A DNA stretch of 64,000 nucleotides from Bacteroidetes bacterium MedPE-SWsnd-G2 (GTDB lineage: Bacteria > Bacteroidota > Bacteroidia > Flavobacteriales > Flavobacteriaceae): contig MPDE01000002.1 in NCBI GenBank assembly GCA_001874335.1, forward strand, positions 248,001-312,000. The letters are read 5' to 3'. Each line of letters opens with the position of its first letter. Positions within the stretch are counted from its first letter, which is position 1. The notes below the pieces were generated by a model, which did not search any database, had not been told where the DNA came from, and saw only the letters and a program-made list of their open reading frames with translations. A program made the translations under genes and the position numbers. Of this stretch, positions 34,451 to 43,889 are shown in pieces.

Positions 34451-35701
34451 ATGTTTAAAAATTTAAAGATTTCAATTTTATTAATTTGTCTATTAGGATG
34501 CAAGGCCATTCCACCCCTTACAAAAGGACCTGACACCTCCAATAGATCTAACAAAATTGTTGTTTGCATGGATGGCACAAATAATACTACTAAAGACAAC
34601 ACCAATATTTACAAATTATATAATCTTGTGACGCCAAAGAAAAACGTTTCGTCTTTTTATACGGTGGGCGTTGGTGCTGGTCCTGATTTCAAGTTTTTAG
34701 GATTAGCATTTGGGTTTGGTTTAGAATATGATGTGATAGAAGCCTATCAATATATTTGCAACAATTATTCACCTGATGAAAAAACCGAAGTTTTTATTTT
34801 CGGATTTAGTAGAGGTGCCTATACAGCAAAAGTACTAACCAACTTAATTTACACTGCAGGTATTAGAGATTTATCTCAATTAAGCGCTAAGCAACAACGT
34901 AAGTTTATAAAACAACTATACAAAGCTTACTTAGGACCTAAACCGATGGATATTATCGAAATAGACACAGATGTTGTGGTTCTCAAGTGGGAGCGTCGAT
35001 TACGCATTTCCATACCTAAAAGATCTTATAATAACATTGAAGTGTTGGGGCTTTTTGATACCGTTGAAGCTTTGGACAAACCCAACTTTGAAGAAATAAT
35101 CTGTAGTCCAAATTGGGATCACCTTGAACAATTTAAAAATGTAAACCATGTGTTACATGCTGCATCATTAGATGATAATCGAGCCGATTTATTTACTCCG
35201 AGCTTAGCCAGTTGTCCTGATATTCTTTTGGAAGATCATCAAGACCTAAATAAAACCGTGAATGAAGTCTGGTTTTCTGGAGCACATTCAGACATTGGTG
35301 GAGGCTATCAGGATCATACTGAAATAAATACTATAAGCTTAAATTGGTTTTTGAAGCATCTCAAATCTTACAACTTATTCAAATCAAATAACTTTGACAA
35401 GGCAAGCTACGATGCACCAATTCATGATGCTCAATTGGGATATAAGAGATTATATGATCGAAAAAACAGATCTATAGTTGATTATTATAATCAAACTAAA
35501 GCCTATAATAACGGAAGGCTGAAATTACATGAATCTGTTATACACCGAATGGAGCGTGGACAAATACCCAATTTTAAACTTAGCGCATTAGATAGCATAC
35601 ATTGGTTTGACAAAGCCCCTTTTAACAAGTGCTTTGAGAAACGTGATAGTCTTAGGATTTATAAGCCTGAAACCTGCGAGGTACTCGAAATAGTAAATTA
35701 A
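34451..35701 (+). CDS. DUF2235 alpha/beta-hydrolase lipoprotein
   Basis: A 416-residue protein with lipobox LLGC (C17). The DUF2235 domain opens IVVCMDGTNNTTKDNTNIYKL and contains the nucleophile elbow G-F-S120-R-G-A, followed by a later GAHSDIGGGY with Asp and a His-containing end. DUF2235 proteins include Tle1-type phospholipases delivered by type VI secretion. Here it is a lipoprotein with no secretion genes nearby, so an envelope esterase/lipase is more likely. It converges on the cytochrome c assembly gene with a four-base gap. Confidence 0.8.
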   Translation: MFKNLKISILLICLLGCKAIPPLTKGPDTSNRSNKIVVCMDGTNNTTKDNTNIYKLYNLVTPKKNVSSFYTVGVGAGPDFKFLGLAFGFGLEYDVIEAYQYICNNYSPDEKTEVFIFGFSRGAYTAKVLTNLIYTAGIRDLSQLSAKQQRKFIKQLYKAYLGPKPMDIIEIDTDVVVLKWERRLRISIPKRSYNNIEVLGLFDTVEALDKPNFEEIICSPNWDHLEQFKNVNHVLHAASLDDNRADLFTPSLASCPDILLEDHQDLNKTVNEVWFSGAHSDIGGGYQDHTEINTISLNWFLKHLKSYNLFKSNNFDKASYDAPIHDAQLGYKRLYDRKNRSIVDYYNQTKAYNNGRLKLHESVIHRMERGQIPNFKLSALDSIHWFDKAPFNKCFEKRDSLRIYKPETCEVLEIVN

Positions 35702-35705
35702 TTGT

Positions 35706-38700
35706 TTATTTCTTGTAGTATTTTAAATGCTTACGGTACGCTAATACCCCAACAAGAGCTACTATAGCACAAGCATAACCAATAAATTTAAGACTTACTA
35801 TTTGATCTCCACTCGCGTAAGAATGCAGTCCCGCTAAATAGAAATTCACACCAAAATAGGTCATCATTATACTTGAGAATGCAATAATCGATGCCAGGTT
35901 AAAGCCAAAACGACCTCTTAAGCCAGGAACTAATCTCATGTGAATTACAAAGGCGTAAACCATAATACTAATTAAGGCCCAAGTTTCTTTTGGATCCCAA
36001 CCCCAGTATCGTCCCCAACTTTCATTAGCCCACATTCCTCCTAAAAAGTTACCAATAGTCAGCATGACTAAGCCCACGGTTAAGGCCATTTCATTGATAA
36101 TTGTTAACTCCTTAATGTTTACTAACATTTTAGACTTATTCTCTTTATTGGTAAAAATCATTAGTAACAATGCAACCAAGCCTAAAATCATACCTAAAGT
36201 AAATGGTCCGTAACTTCCAACAATTACAGCTACGTGAATCATTAACCAATAACTATCTAAAACTGGCTGTAGATTTGCAATTGCAGGATCCATCCAATTC
36301 CAATGTGCTACCATTAAAATTATAGAAGTTACAAATGCTGTTGAAGCTAAAGTTAAATCACTTTTTCTTCCGAAGGCTAAACCAAAAAACATTGTTGCCC
36401 AGGCTACATAAATCATAGATTCATAAGCATCACTCCAAGGTGCATGACCAGAAATATACCAACGTGCAATCAGACCTGCTGTATGCATAAAGAACAACAC
36501 TATAATCAATCCTTTAAACAATGTAATGGTTGTATTTAACGCTTTGATATTGTCTTTAAAGATTTGAACAATGAGCAATAAGAGCATTATTGTACCTGCG
36601 TACATATACCAACTAAATAGCTTTTTAAAGATATCGTACTTGTTGTATAACACTTCAGTATTAATCTTCTCATCACTAAGCATTACGCTCGCGCCCATCT
36701 TTTGTTGAGACTTTTTTATGCCTTCTAGCAAACTATTAGCTTTGGAGTAATCTCCAGATTGCTTAGCGTTATTTAAAGTAAACAGATAAGCGTTAAATCC
36801 ACTATTTATAAAATTGGCATAAAGCGAATCTTTTATAGCGGTTCTATAACCATCTTCCCTAAATTCTATTGAAGAAATCCACTTGTTGTTATCATCTTCA
36901 GGAACTGGAAAAATTCTCAATGCGCGACCTTCGATAGCATTATACAGTAAATTTACACGCTGATCCGTTTCCTTGAATTCCTTTTGAAATCCGTTGGGTA
37001 TTTGAGCTTTATAAGCTTCTTCTAAATAAGGTGCCAATTTGTATCCTCCCCGATCATTAAAGAAATCGACTAAAGCCACATACTTTTGCGATTTATCAAC
37101 GCCTATTAATCGTCTTATAGAATCTCCCTTTTTAGGTTTCAAATAAATAACAGGAACGTTATACCAAAGCATTGGACTCTCATGAATCGATAGAAACACT
37201 TGATTAGCATCTAAGCCTTCATAGCTATCCGCTTTAGACAACTTTCTCAGCATTTCTGACGCATAGGTATTAACCGGCATCATTCTACCGCCCATGTCTT
37301 GCACAACCATTCTACCAAACTTATCGGCATGATCCTTTGGTGTGACATTAGTTCTTAAAACCGAATCTATTTGAGTTTTAGTTGGTTTATCATGCGCATG
37401 CCCGTCATCTGCAGAATGTTGAGCAAACCCTTCTGCACCTAACATCATAAACAAAGCAATCACAGCAGCTTTAGCCTTTGCAGATTTTAGTTTATCTAAG
37501 CTCTTTTTTAGTTTTCCAAAACGAGAATGCTTGCTGAATAAAATAGCCATTAATCCAAAGTATAACATTAGATAACCTAAATAGGTAATCCATGTGCCCC
37601 AAAAGTCATGATTTACAGATAGGATAGTGCCCTTTTCATCTGGATCAAAACTTGATTGGAAAAACTTGTATCCTCTGTGATCCAAAATATTATTCATATA
37701 AATGCGATAATCAAATTCTCCTTCTTTTGGGTCTATAACTGTTACCTCTGAAGCGAATGCCGAATAACTATTTTCAGTACCTGGATATCTATCTGCTATA
37801 AAATCATTCAGTTTTATTTGAAATGGTAACTCAAGTACCTTTGCTCCAAACTTCATGGCAACATCTAATCCACCAACATTTACTTGTTCAAATGCGTTGT
37901 TTGTTCCTTTACCTCCTAATAGATTTACGGTTTTAGATTCGCCGTTAGCTGAAATTTTTACAACAACACCGTCATCTCCTCCTTTAAGCATTTGCGATTT
38001 TTCTACAACGTCAAAATCACCCTTAATAACAGGTTTAGGAAATACCATTTGCATGTTCCCTATAATATATCTTGATCTTAGATAAAGTGGTTGTAAACTA
38101 TCTTTAACCAGAACCCCAGTTGCTCTGGTTGCCATGGTCATATATTCTCCTTCAAATGGAGAATTGATAAAAATCCCTTCATCTGTGTCATAAATATTAA
38201 TAGCACCTTCAACTTCTTTGTTTAAGGACACCAAAATATTATGGATACTCTGTACCTCTCCTTTTTTAAGGAAATGGTTGTGAGGTTGTCCTCCACCGGC
38301 TTCAACAATTTTTAAATAAGACTCCCCATCATCACTGGGAACCACATCTAACTCTGCATTAGACACAAATTTCTGTAATTCTATTTGTACTGGTATGGTA
38401 TCGTAAGTCGCGCTTGTAGAAAATTCATTATCCAAACGAGGTGAGAAATCAACGTCATTTTGAATTGCTAATCGTTGCGGCACTCCGTCAATTTCGTAGT
38501 TACCGTCAATATAGGTTGTGAGATATGTTTTTTGAGATAAGAATTGATTTTCGGTAGCGCCTTCTCTAATCGCCATCATACCTTCATAACCAATGTATCT
38601 GGTAACAAAAGCTCCAATTATTATAAAAATGAAGGAAACATGTAAAGTTAAAGTTGCCCAATTTTCCTTTTTCTGAAGATTATAGCGTTTAATATTACCA

Positions 38701-38897
38701 ATAAAATTTATCAAGAAAATAACCATAATGGTTTCAAACCACCAGGTATTATATACCAAAGTTCTAGAGTATGCAGTTGGCGATGTTTCTTGGCCTGCAT
38801 CCATAAAAGTACCTGTTATCATGGCTGCAGCAAAAGCCACAAACAAAATAGAGGTTAAACGTGTAGAAAAGAGAAAATTAACCAGTTTATTAATCAT
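35706..38897 (-). CDS. Fused ResB-CcsA cytochrome c assembly protein
   Basis: The 1063-residue membrane protein joins a ResB-type N-terminal half (helices at about 10-30, 50-70, 80-100, then a large periplasmic domain of about 350 residues) to a CcsA-type C-terminal half. The CcsA half has the haem-handling WWD motif WGWDPKETW at about residues 965-973 and the His-bearing flanks typical of system II. A periplasmic His/Asp-rich linker (AHDKPTK) joins them. It attaches haem to apocytochromes c in the periplasm. The fusion arrangement is common in Bacteroidota and Epsilonproteobacteria. On the minus strand a TAAATTTG -7-like element lies at 38932-38925. Confidence 0.92.
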   Translation of the reverse strand: MINKLVNFLFSTRLTSILFVAFAAAMITGTFMDAGQETSPTAYSRTLVYNTWWFETIMVIFLINFIGNIKRYNLQKKENWATLTLHVSFIFIIIGAFVTRYIGYEGMMAIREGATENQFLSQKTYLTTYIDGNYEIDGVPQRLAIQNDVDFSPRLDNEFSTSATYDTIPVQIELQKFVSNAELDVVPSDDGESYLKIVEAGGGQPHNHFLKKGEVQSIHNILVSLNKEVEGAINIYDTDEGIFINSPFEGEYMTMATRATGVLVKDSLQPLYLRSRYIIGNMQMVFPKPVIKGDFDVVEKSQMLKGGDDGVVVKISANGESKTVNLLGGKGTNNAFEQVNVGGLDVAMKFGAKVLELPFQIKLNDFIADRYPGTENSYSAFASEVTVIDPKEGEFDYRIYMNNILDHRGYKFFQSSFDPDEKGTILSVNHDFWGTWITYLGYLMLYFGLMAILFSKHSRFGKLKKSLDKLKSAKAKAAVIALFMMLGAEGFAQHSADDGHAHDKPTKTQIDSVLRTNVTPKDHADKFGRMVVQDMGGRMMPVNTYASEMLRKLSKADSYEGLDANQVFLSIHESPMLWYNVPVIYLKPKKGDSIRRLIGVDKSQKYVALVDFFNDRGGYKLAPYLEEAYKAQIPNGFQKEFKETDQRVNLLYNAIEGRALRIFPVPEDDNNKWISSIEFREDGYRTAIKDSLYANFINSGFNAYLFTLNNAKQSGDYSKANSLLEGIKKSQQKMGASVMLSDEKINTEVLYNKYDIFKKLFSWYMYAGTIMLLLLIVQIFKDNIKALNTTITLFKGLIIVLFFMHTAGLIARWYISGHAPWSDAYESMIYVAWATMFFGLAFGRKSDLTLASTAFVTSIILMVAHWNWMDPAIANLQPVLDSYWLMIHVAVIVGSYGPFTLGMILGLVALLLMIFTNKENKSKMLVNIKELTIINEMALTVGLVMLTIGNFLGGMWANESWGRYWGWDPKETWALISIMVYAFVIHMRLVPGLRGRFGFNLASIIAFSSIMMTYFGVNFYLAGLHSYASGDQIVSLKFIGYACAIVALVGVLAYRKHLKYYKK

Positions 38898-38989
38898 AGT
38901 GTGGGACTGTAAATTTTATTGCCGCAAATTTAATGTATTTGTTGTTCTTATGGTATAAAACGATAATAAAAGTAGCTATTTAACGCATT

Positions 38990-39382
38990 TTAACCCTTTG
39001 ACCTAGATTCAAACATTTTTAAAAATAAAAATGTACTCATTTTACGAGCTCTATTTTTTGCCATGTTGGCATGCTCACCCACAAATAAATCGTCAATGGT
39101 CTTAAACCATAAATTTAACCACAGTCCAAAGTGTTTTTCTGTAATTGTATGATTTACTGCTTTATCCAAATTTACATGAGCTTCTAAAGGGTTGCCGAAA
39201 TATTTGGATTTTAAAAACAAACTGGAGTCCCAAAAGGAAACCAGTTTTTCTAAATGCGATTCCCAATCTTTAATCGTTTCATTAAAAAAAGGCCCTAAAA
39301 CAGCATCATTTCTCACTTGTTCATAAAAGGTGTGAACCAATTCTGAAACATCTTCTCTACTTTCAATATCCTTTAACTCCAT
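38990..39382 (-). CDS. Group III truncated haemoglobin
   Basis: The protein has the group III truncated globin layout: LVHTFYEQVRNDAVLGPFF (helix A/B), FWDSSLFLKSKYFGNPLEAHVNL with the proximal region, and the distal FGLWLNLWFKTIDDLF. I prefer the ATG at 39382 because a perfect TATCTTTG -7 element on the minus strand (39396-39389) lies between it and the in-frame ATG at 39400. The resulting mRNA would be nearly leaderless. Use of 39400 would add six residues. Probable role in oxygen or nitric oxide chemistry. Confidence 0.85.
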   Translation of the reverse strand: MELKDIESREDVSELVHTFYEQVRNDAVLGPFFNETIKDWESHLEKLVSFWDSSLFLKSKYFGNPLEAHVNLDKAVNHTITEKHFGLWLNLWFKTIDDLFVGEHANMAKNRARKMSTFLFLKMFESRSKG

Positions 39383-39443
39383 ATCTTTCAAAGATAGCAT
39401 ATATCTGTTTTTTTATCATTCAAGACTTGCTTATTTTAGCGGA

Positions 39444-40211
39444 ATGATAACTTGCAATATTATTGGCGCAGGAAATGTTGCCAACCACCTCTATAAAACT
39501 TTTAAAAAATCTGATGGCATACAGATTAATCAATGGTATGCGAGAAATGCGTCTAAAATTGAATTGTTTAAAACCGAAGTTGAGATAATTACAGATATTA
39601 ACAACCTTCGTCCTGCCGACGTTACCATACTAGCGGTAAATGATGATGTAATAAATGAAGTTTCTCAATCCATTCCTTTTGAAAACCATTTGGTTGTACA
39701 TACTTCTGGAGCCGCCGTTATCTATGATTTAGACAAAAAACACAAACGCGGCGTTTTTTATCCGTTACAAACATTTACAGCCGGTGCAGATTTAAATTTT
39801 GAAGATGTGCCAATTTGTTTAGAAGTCATCCATAAAAGCAACCTTCCAGTTTTAACTGAGTTGGCAAATTGTATTGGAAGCCCAAATTACCGAGTTAACC
39901 CAGACCAAAGAAAAGTATTGCATCTAGCTGCTGTATTTGTGAACAATTTTACAAATCAGTTATATAGACTTGGGCATGAGATTACGGAATCTGAAGGTGT
40001 GGAATTTGAAATTTTAAAGCCTTTAATTACCGAGACCGCAAATAAAATTGCATCAATGTCTCCTTATATGGCGCAAACCGGACCAGCAGTAAGGAACGAC
40101 AAAAAAACAATAAAAAAGCACCTAAAATTGCTAAATAGTGAGCATCACAAAGAAGTCTATAATTTGCTCACAAAATCAATAAAAAAGACACATGGATTCA
40201 AGAAGTTATAA
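39444..40211 (+). CDS. Rossmann-fold DUF2520 protein
   Basis: A 255-residue protein with an N-terminal NADP-type Rossmann segment (IIGAGNVANHLYKTFKK) and the C-terminal DUF2520 helical domain (HLAAVFVNNFTNQLYRLGHEI, TGPAVRNDKKTIKKHL). This matches the ProC/F420-dependent oxidoreductase-like superfamily of unknown substrate. Its last 20 bases overlap the kdsC start. It heads a six-gene plus-strand run (DUF2520, kdsC, UbiA, maf, lipoprotein, MscS). Confidence 0.85.
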   Translation: MITCNIIGAGNVANHLYKTFKKSDGIQINQWYARNASKIELFKTEVEIITDINNLRPADVTILAVNDDVINEVSQSIPFENHLVVHTSGAAVIYDLDKKHKRGVFYPLQTFTAGADLNFEDVPICLEVIHKSNLPVLTELANCIGSPNYRVNPDQRKVLHLAAVFVNNFTNQLYRLGHEITESEGVEFEILKPLITETANKIASMSPYMAQTGPAVRNDKKTIKKHLKLLNSEHHKEVYNLLTKSIKKTHGFKKL

Positions 40212-40722
40212 AGAAATTTTAGAAGATATTACGACGTTTATTTTTGATGTAGATGGCGTTTTAACCGACGGAACAATTACCCTTACATCTGACGGAGAAA
40301 TGTTAAGAACCATGCATACCAAAGATGGATTTGCAATGAAAACAGCCTTAGATAAAGGCTATAATATTTGCATTATTTCTGGTGGCACAAACGAAGGGGT
40401 TAGAGTGAGATTAAGAGGCCTAGGGATAACCGATATTTATTTAGGTGCCCACAACAAAATAGAGCAATTAGATGAATATTTAGACATTTATAATATTAGC
40501 TTAGATCAAGTGCTTTATATGGGTGATGATATTCCAGATTTACCTGTTTTAAAACGTGTTGGTTTGCCAACTTGTCCTCAAGATGCGGTGCCTGAAATTA
40601 AAGAAGCTTCTAAATACATTTCTCCTGTTAATGGCGGAAAAGGATGTGTGAGAGATGTCATAGAACAAACTTTGAAAGTTCAAGGTCAATGGAATTCTTC
40701 ATTTGATGCTAAATACGATTAA
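40192..40722 (+). CDS. kdsC: 3-deoxy-D-manno-octulosonate 8-phosphate phosphatase (KdsC-type HAD)
   Basis: The 176-residue protein is the cap-less KdsC type of HAD phosphatase: nucleophile D19 and acid D21 in FIFDVDGVLTDGT, Thr/Ser motif in IISGGTNEG, and the closing MGDDIPDLPVL. It releases phosphate from Kdo-8-P for lipopolysaccharide core synthesis, which fits a Gram-negative envelope. It overlaps the upstream DUF2520 gene by 20 bases. A related HAD enzyme of similar fold cannot be wholly excluded. Confidence 0.88.
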   Translation: MDSRSYKEILEDITTFIFDVDGVLTDGTITLTSDGEMLRTMHTKDGFAMKTALDKGYNICIISGGTNEGVRVRLRGLGITDIYLGAHNKIEQLDEYLDIYNISLDQVLYMGDDIPDLPVLKRVGLPTCPQDAVPEIKEASKYISPVNGGKGCVRDVIEQTLKVQGQWNSSFDAKYD

Positions 40723-40746
40723 TTAATTCCCCATTATAAAATTACT

Positions 40747-41658
40747 ATGGCTTTACTTAACCTCATAAGGTATAAAAACCTACTTATAATTGCTGCCGTT
40801 CAAATTCTTATCAAATACTTTCTTTTCGAACCTTTCGGAATAACTGTAATGCTAAATGGCTTTGGACTTTTCTTGCTTATATTATCAACGATTTGTTTGG
40901 CTGCTGCAGGTTACATTATTAACGATGTTTATGATGTTGAAACCGATTTGATAAACAAACCAAACAAGGTTATTGTTGGTAAAGCTATTTCTGAAAAGCA
41001 AGCCAATCGCTTATTTGTGCTTTTCAATATTATAGGCGTTGCCGTAGGGTTTTATTTGTCTCACCTGGTTGGAAAAAGTAATTTCTTTAGATTATTTGTT
41101 ATTATTTCGGCCACTTTATATGTGTATGCCTCGTATTTGAAACAATTGCCTTTCGTTGGTAATGTTGTAATTTCAATCCTAGTTGGCTTAAGTGTTTTAA
41201 TTGTACCTATATTCGATTTAATTCCGGCTATTACTTCTGCTAACAGAGAAACACAAATCACTTTATTCGAAATTGTTTTAGACTACGCCATTTTTGCTTT
41301 TTTAATCAACCTAATTAGAGAAATGGTGAAAGATTTAGAAGATGTAGATGGAGATTATAAAGCCGGAATGAACACCCTACCAATTGCTATTGGAAGAGAA
41401 CGTGCTACCAAACTTGCATTTATAGTTTCATTACTACCCGTATTTGCAGTTGTGTATTATATGTTAACCTATTTGTACAAACATAATATTGCAATCATAT
41501 ATTTTCTACTTTTTGTAATTGCCCCACTATTATATTCCTCAATCAAATTATTTACAGCTTCACAAAAATCGCATTACAGTCATATTAGTAAAATATTAAA
41601 AATTGCAATGATTTTTGGCATGGGTTCTATGATATTGTATAAATACATCTTACTTTAG
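40747..41658 (+). CDS. UbiA-family prenyltransferase, GGGP-synthase-pathway type
   Basis: The 303-residue membrane protein has about eight helices. Its two Asp-rich prenyl-diphosphate motifs are N59-D60-x-x-D63-x-x-x-D67 (NDVYDVETD) and D196-x-x-D199-x-D201-x-D203 (DLEDVDGD). Among UbiA proteins, the short form and motif spacing resemble the digeranylgeranylglyceryl-phosphate synthase-like group found in archaea and in Bacteroidota. The exact acceptor is not shown by the sequence. It ends three bases before maf. Confidence 0.8.
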   Translation: MALLNLIRYKNLLIIAAVQILIKYFLFEPFGITVMLNGFGLFLLILSTICLAAAGYIINDVYDVETDLINKPNKVIVGKAISEKQANRLFVLFNIIGVAVGFYLSHLVGKSNFFRLFVIISATLYVYASYLKQLPFVGNVVISILVGLSVLIVPIFDLIPAITSANRETQITLFEIVLDYAIFAFLINLIREMVKDLEDVDGDYKAGMNTLPIAIGRERATKLAFIVSLLPVFAVVYYMLTYLYKHNIAIIYFLLFVIAPLLYSSIKLFTASQKSHYSHISKILKIAMIFGMGSMILYKYILL

Positions 41659-41661
41659 AAC

Positions 41662-42249
41662 ATGCTAAAAAACCTAACTTCAGACTATAATATAATCTTG
41701 GCTTCTGGTTCACCAAGACGACAACAATTTTTCAAAGAGTTAGGATTAGATTTTTCAATTGTATTAAAACCCGTAAAGGAAGAATACCCAAAACGTTTAA
41801 GACATTTTGAAATTAGTGATTATCTATCACAACTTAAAGCCTTGCCGTTTAAAGATGAATTAGAAGATAATTCTATTTTAATTACAAGTGATACTATCGT
41901 TTGGCATAATAAAAAAGCATTAGGAAAACCTAAATCCGAAATCGACGCATTTAATATGTTATCGTCTTTAAGCGGAACAAGTCATGAAGTGATTACGTCG
42001 GTTTGCTTTACAACCAAAACACTTCAAAAAACGGTGAATGCAACAACAAAAGTGACATTCAAAAATTTAACAGAAGAAGAAATAAGGTATTACATTTCGG
42101 AATATCAACCTTTTGACAAAGCTGGCGCTTATGGCATTCAAGAATGGATTGGTCAAATTGCAGTAACCAAAATTGAAGGTTCTTATTTTAATGTCATGGG
42201 GCTACCTACTCATCTTGTTTACAAAACGTTAAAAGGCTTAATTTCTTAA
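41662..42249 (+). CDS. maf: Maf family nucleoside triphosphate pyrophosphatase
   Basis: A 195-residue Maf/YhdE-type protein: ILASGSPRRQQFFKELGLDF at the start, ITSDTIVWHNKKALGKPKS, and the SSLSGTSHEVITSV and KAGAYGIQEWIGQIAVTKIEGSYFNVMGLP blocks. The family hydrolyses dTTP/UTP or modified nucleotides, and deletion or overproduction affects septation in some bacteria. Located in the envelope-related run after the UbiA gene. Confidence 0.92.
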   Translation: MLKNLTSDYNIILASGSPRRQQFFKELGLDFSIVLKPVKEEYPKRLRHFEISDYLSQLKALPFKDELEDNSILITSDTIVWHNKKALGKPKSEIDAFNMLSSLSGTSHEVITSVCFTTKTLQKTVNATTKVTFKNLTEEEIRYYISEYQPFDKAGAYGIQEWIGQIAVTKIEGSYFNVMGLPTHLVYKTLKGLIS

Positions 42250-42286
42250 AGGCATAGTTGTATCTTACAGTTAAATGTAAGAATCT

Positions 42287-43228
42287 ATGAAAAAAGCATT
42301 TAAGTTAGAACTCATTATTTGGTGCATCATCCTCCTTTTTGTGCTCATTTCTTGCAAAAACAAAACTACTGTAGACACAGCTATTGTAGAACCTCTAAAC
42401 GTTGATTTAAAAGAAACCGCTTTAGTACAACGAACGCTTTCAAGTGAATTTAAAAACTACTGGTATCAAGGTAAAGCAGAAATTTCATCCTTTAAACTTG
42501 AGCAAGCACGTTATGGTGAAATTAGAGAAGGCGAGGCTGTAATGGTATTTGTAACCGAAAGTTTTTTAAAAGACAAACAAGTCAAAGCAGATGGTGCTCA
42601 CCCGACCAACGAACCCGTTTTAAAACTAAATTCTACTAAAAACTTTAATACAGGTATTTATCCGTATTCCATTATGGAGAGTACATTTTACCCACTAAAA
42701 ACGAATAAACATGCCTTAAAAATTAGTTGTTCTGTTCAAGAATGGTGCGGACAAGTTTACACGCAATTAAACAATAGAGATACTTTTGAAGTAGCCCTTC
42801 ACTCCTATTTTGAATCTGAAGGAGATAAACAATTTGAACTTGAAAAAACACATCTTGAAAATGAAATTTGGACAGCGCTTCGCATAGACCCAAAAAGCCT
42901 GCCTACAGGTGAATTACTTATGATTCCCAATATTTCATACAGTCGATTAAAACATATTGACATTAAATCTTACCAAGCCATTGCTTCTTTAAATAATAAC
43001 TCTTACACCATTCAATATCCTGAATTAAACCGAACACTTTCTATTGAATTTAGTACAGAAGCACCTTTTCATATCTTAGGATGGGAAGAAACTTTTATTA
43101 GCGGATTTGGAGCAAGCGCTCAAGAATTAACCACAAAAGCCACGTTAATAAAACGCATTAACTCTGATTATTGGAATAAAAACCATAATTCTGATTTGCA
43201 TCTAAGAAACGAACTTCAATTAAATTAA
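42287..43228 (+). CDS. Lipoprotein of unknown function next to maf
   Basis: A 313-residue protein with a lipoprotein signal (LLFVLISC, C23). The mature part has no family I can name; it contains KISCSVQEWCGQVYTQ, with two Cys eight residues apart. It has no Maf motifs and should not be named as Maf despite its position. It lies 37 bases after maf in the same run. Confidence 0.6.
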   Translation: MKKAFKLELIIWCIILLFVLISCKNKTTVDTAIVEPLNVDLKETALVQRTLSSEFKNYWYQGKAEISSFKLEQARYGEIREGEAVMVFVTESFLKDKQVKADGAHPTNEPVLKLNSTKNFNTGIYPYSIMESTFYPLKTNKHALKISCSVQEWCGQVYTQLNNRDTFEVALHSYFESEGDKQFELEKTHLENEIWTALRIDPKSLPTGELLMIPNISYSRLKHIDIKSYQAIASLNNNSYTIQYPELNRTLSIEFSTEAPFHILGWEETFISGFGASAQELTTKATLIKRINSDYWNKNHNSDLHLRNELQLN

Positions 43229-43272
43229 AAGCTTATAATTTTCTGTTGTATATTAGTTTAAATGAATAGTTT

Positions 43273-43803
43273 ATGGAACTCTCTTTAATGCAATCTCCTG
43301 CCATACAATCTTTAATATTAGTAATTGTATTTTTAGTCATTCGGTTTATTGTTGCAAAACTAATCAGTAAAATAGGAAATCAAAAAGGCATTTATATTGG
43401 CCGTACTCAAATCATAACCCGTTATATTAGTTTTTTTATTTTCGGGATTGCCTTACTTATTGAACTCTATATTTTAGGAGCCAATTTTCAAAATCTAATA
43501 GTTGTATTCTCTTCGATATTTGCAGTAATAGGTATTGGCTTATTTGCTGTTTGGTCCATATTAAGCAATATCACAGCAGGTGTACTCATGTTTTTCTCCT
43601 TTCCGTATAAGATTGGTGATAAAATTGAAATACATGATAAAGATTTTCCAATAATTGGAATCATTGAAGACATAAGGGCTTTTCAACTTCTTTTACGATT
43701 AGAAAACGGAAACTTAGTGACTTACCCAAATAATTTAGTCATGCAAAAGGCTATTACTTTAGTTAAAAAAGATGCTATCATTTCTGAAGACCAAAAAGAT
43801 TAA
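43273..43803 (+). CDS. MscS-type mechanosensitive channel, short form
   Basis: The 176-residue protein has three membrane helices followed by one MscS beta domain. The pore-lining helix lies in LIVVFSSIFAVIGIGLFAVWSILSNITAGV, and the beta domain has FSFPYKIGDKIEIHD, GIIEDIRAFQLLLR and the closing YPNNLVMQKAIT. The large C-terminal cytoplasmic vestibule of E. coli MscS is missing, as in many small homologues. It protects against osmotic down-shock. Last gene of the envelope run by spacing. Confidence 0.85.
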   Translation: MELSLMQSPAIQSLILVIVFLVIRFIVAKLISKIGNQKGIYIGRTQIITRYISFFIFGIALLIELYILGANFQNLIVVFSSIFAVIGIGLFAVWSILSNITAGVLMFFSFPYKIGDKIEIHDKDFPIIGIIEDIRAFQLLLRLENGNLVTYPNNLVMQKAITLVKKDAIISEDQKD

Positions 43804-43858
43804 ATTGCACTAAGCGTTAAAGAAACATTAAAAGACCGAGTATAAAAAGTAACTTTTC

Positions 43859-43866
43859 TATATTTG
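43859..43866 (+). promoter_or_regulatory. -7 promoter element before the PIG-L gene
   Basis: A perfect TATATTTG lies 23 bases upstream of the ATG at 43890. No TTG at 17-23 bases upstream was found, so only the -7 part is supported. Confidence 0.4.
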
Positions 43867-43889
43867 GTAGCTATCAACCTTACTTAACT

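Noticed and set aside
34451-35701. Type VI effector role for the DUF2235 protein
   Set aside because: It has a lipoprotein signal and no VgrG, PAAR or immunity gene lies nearby.
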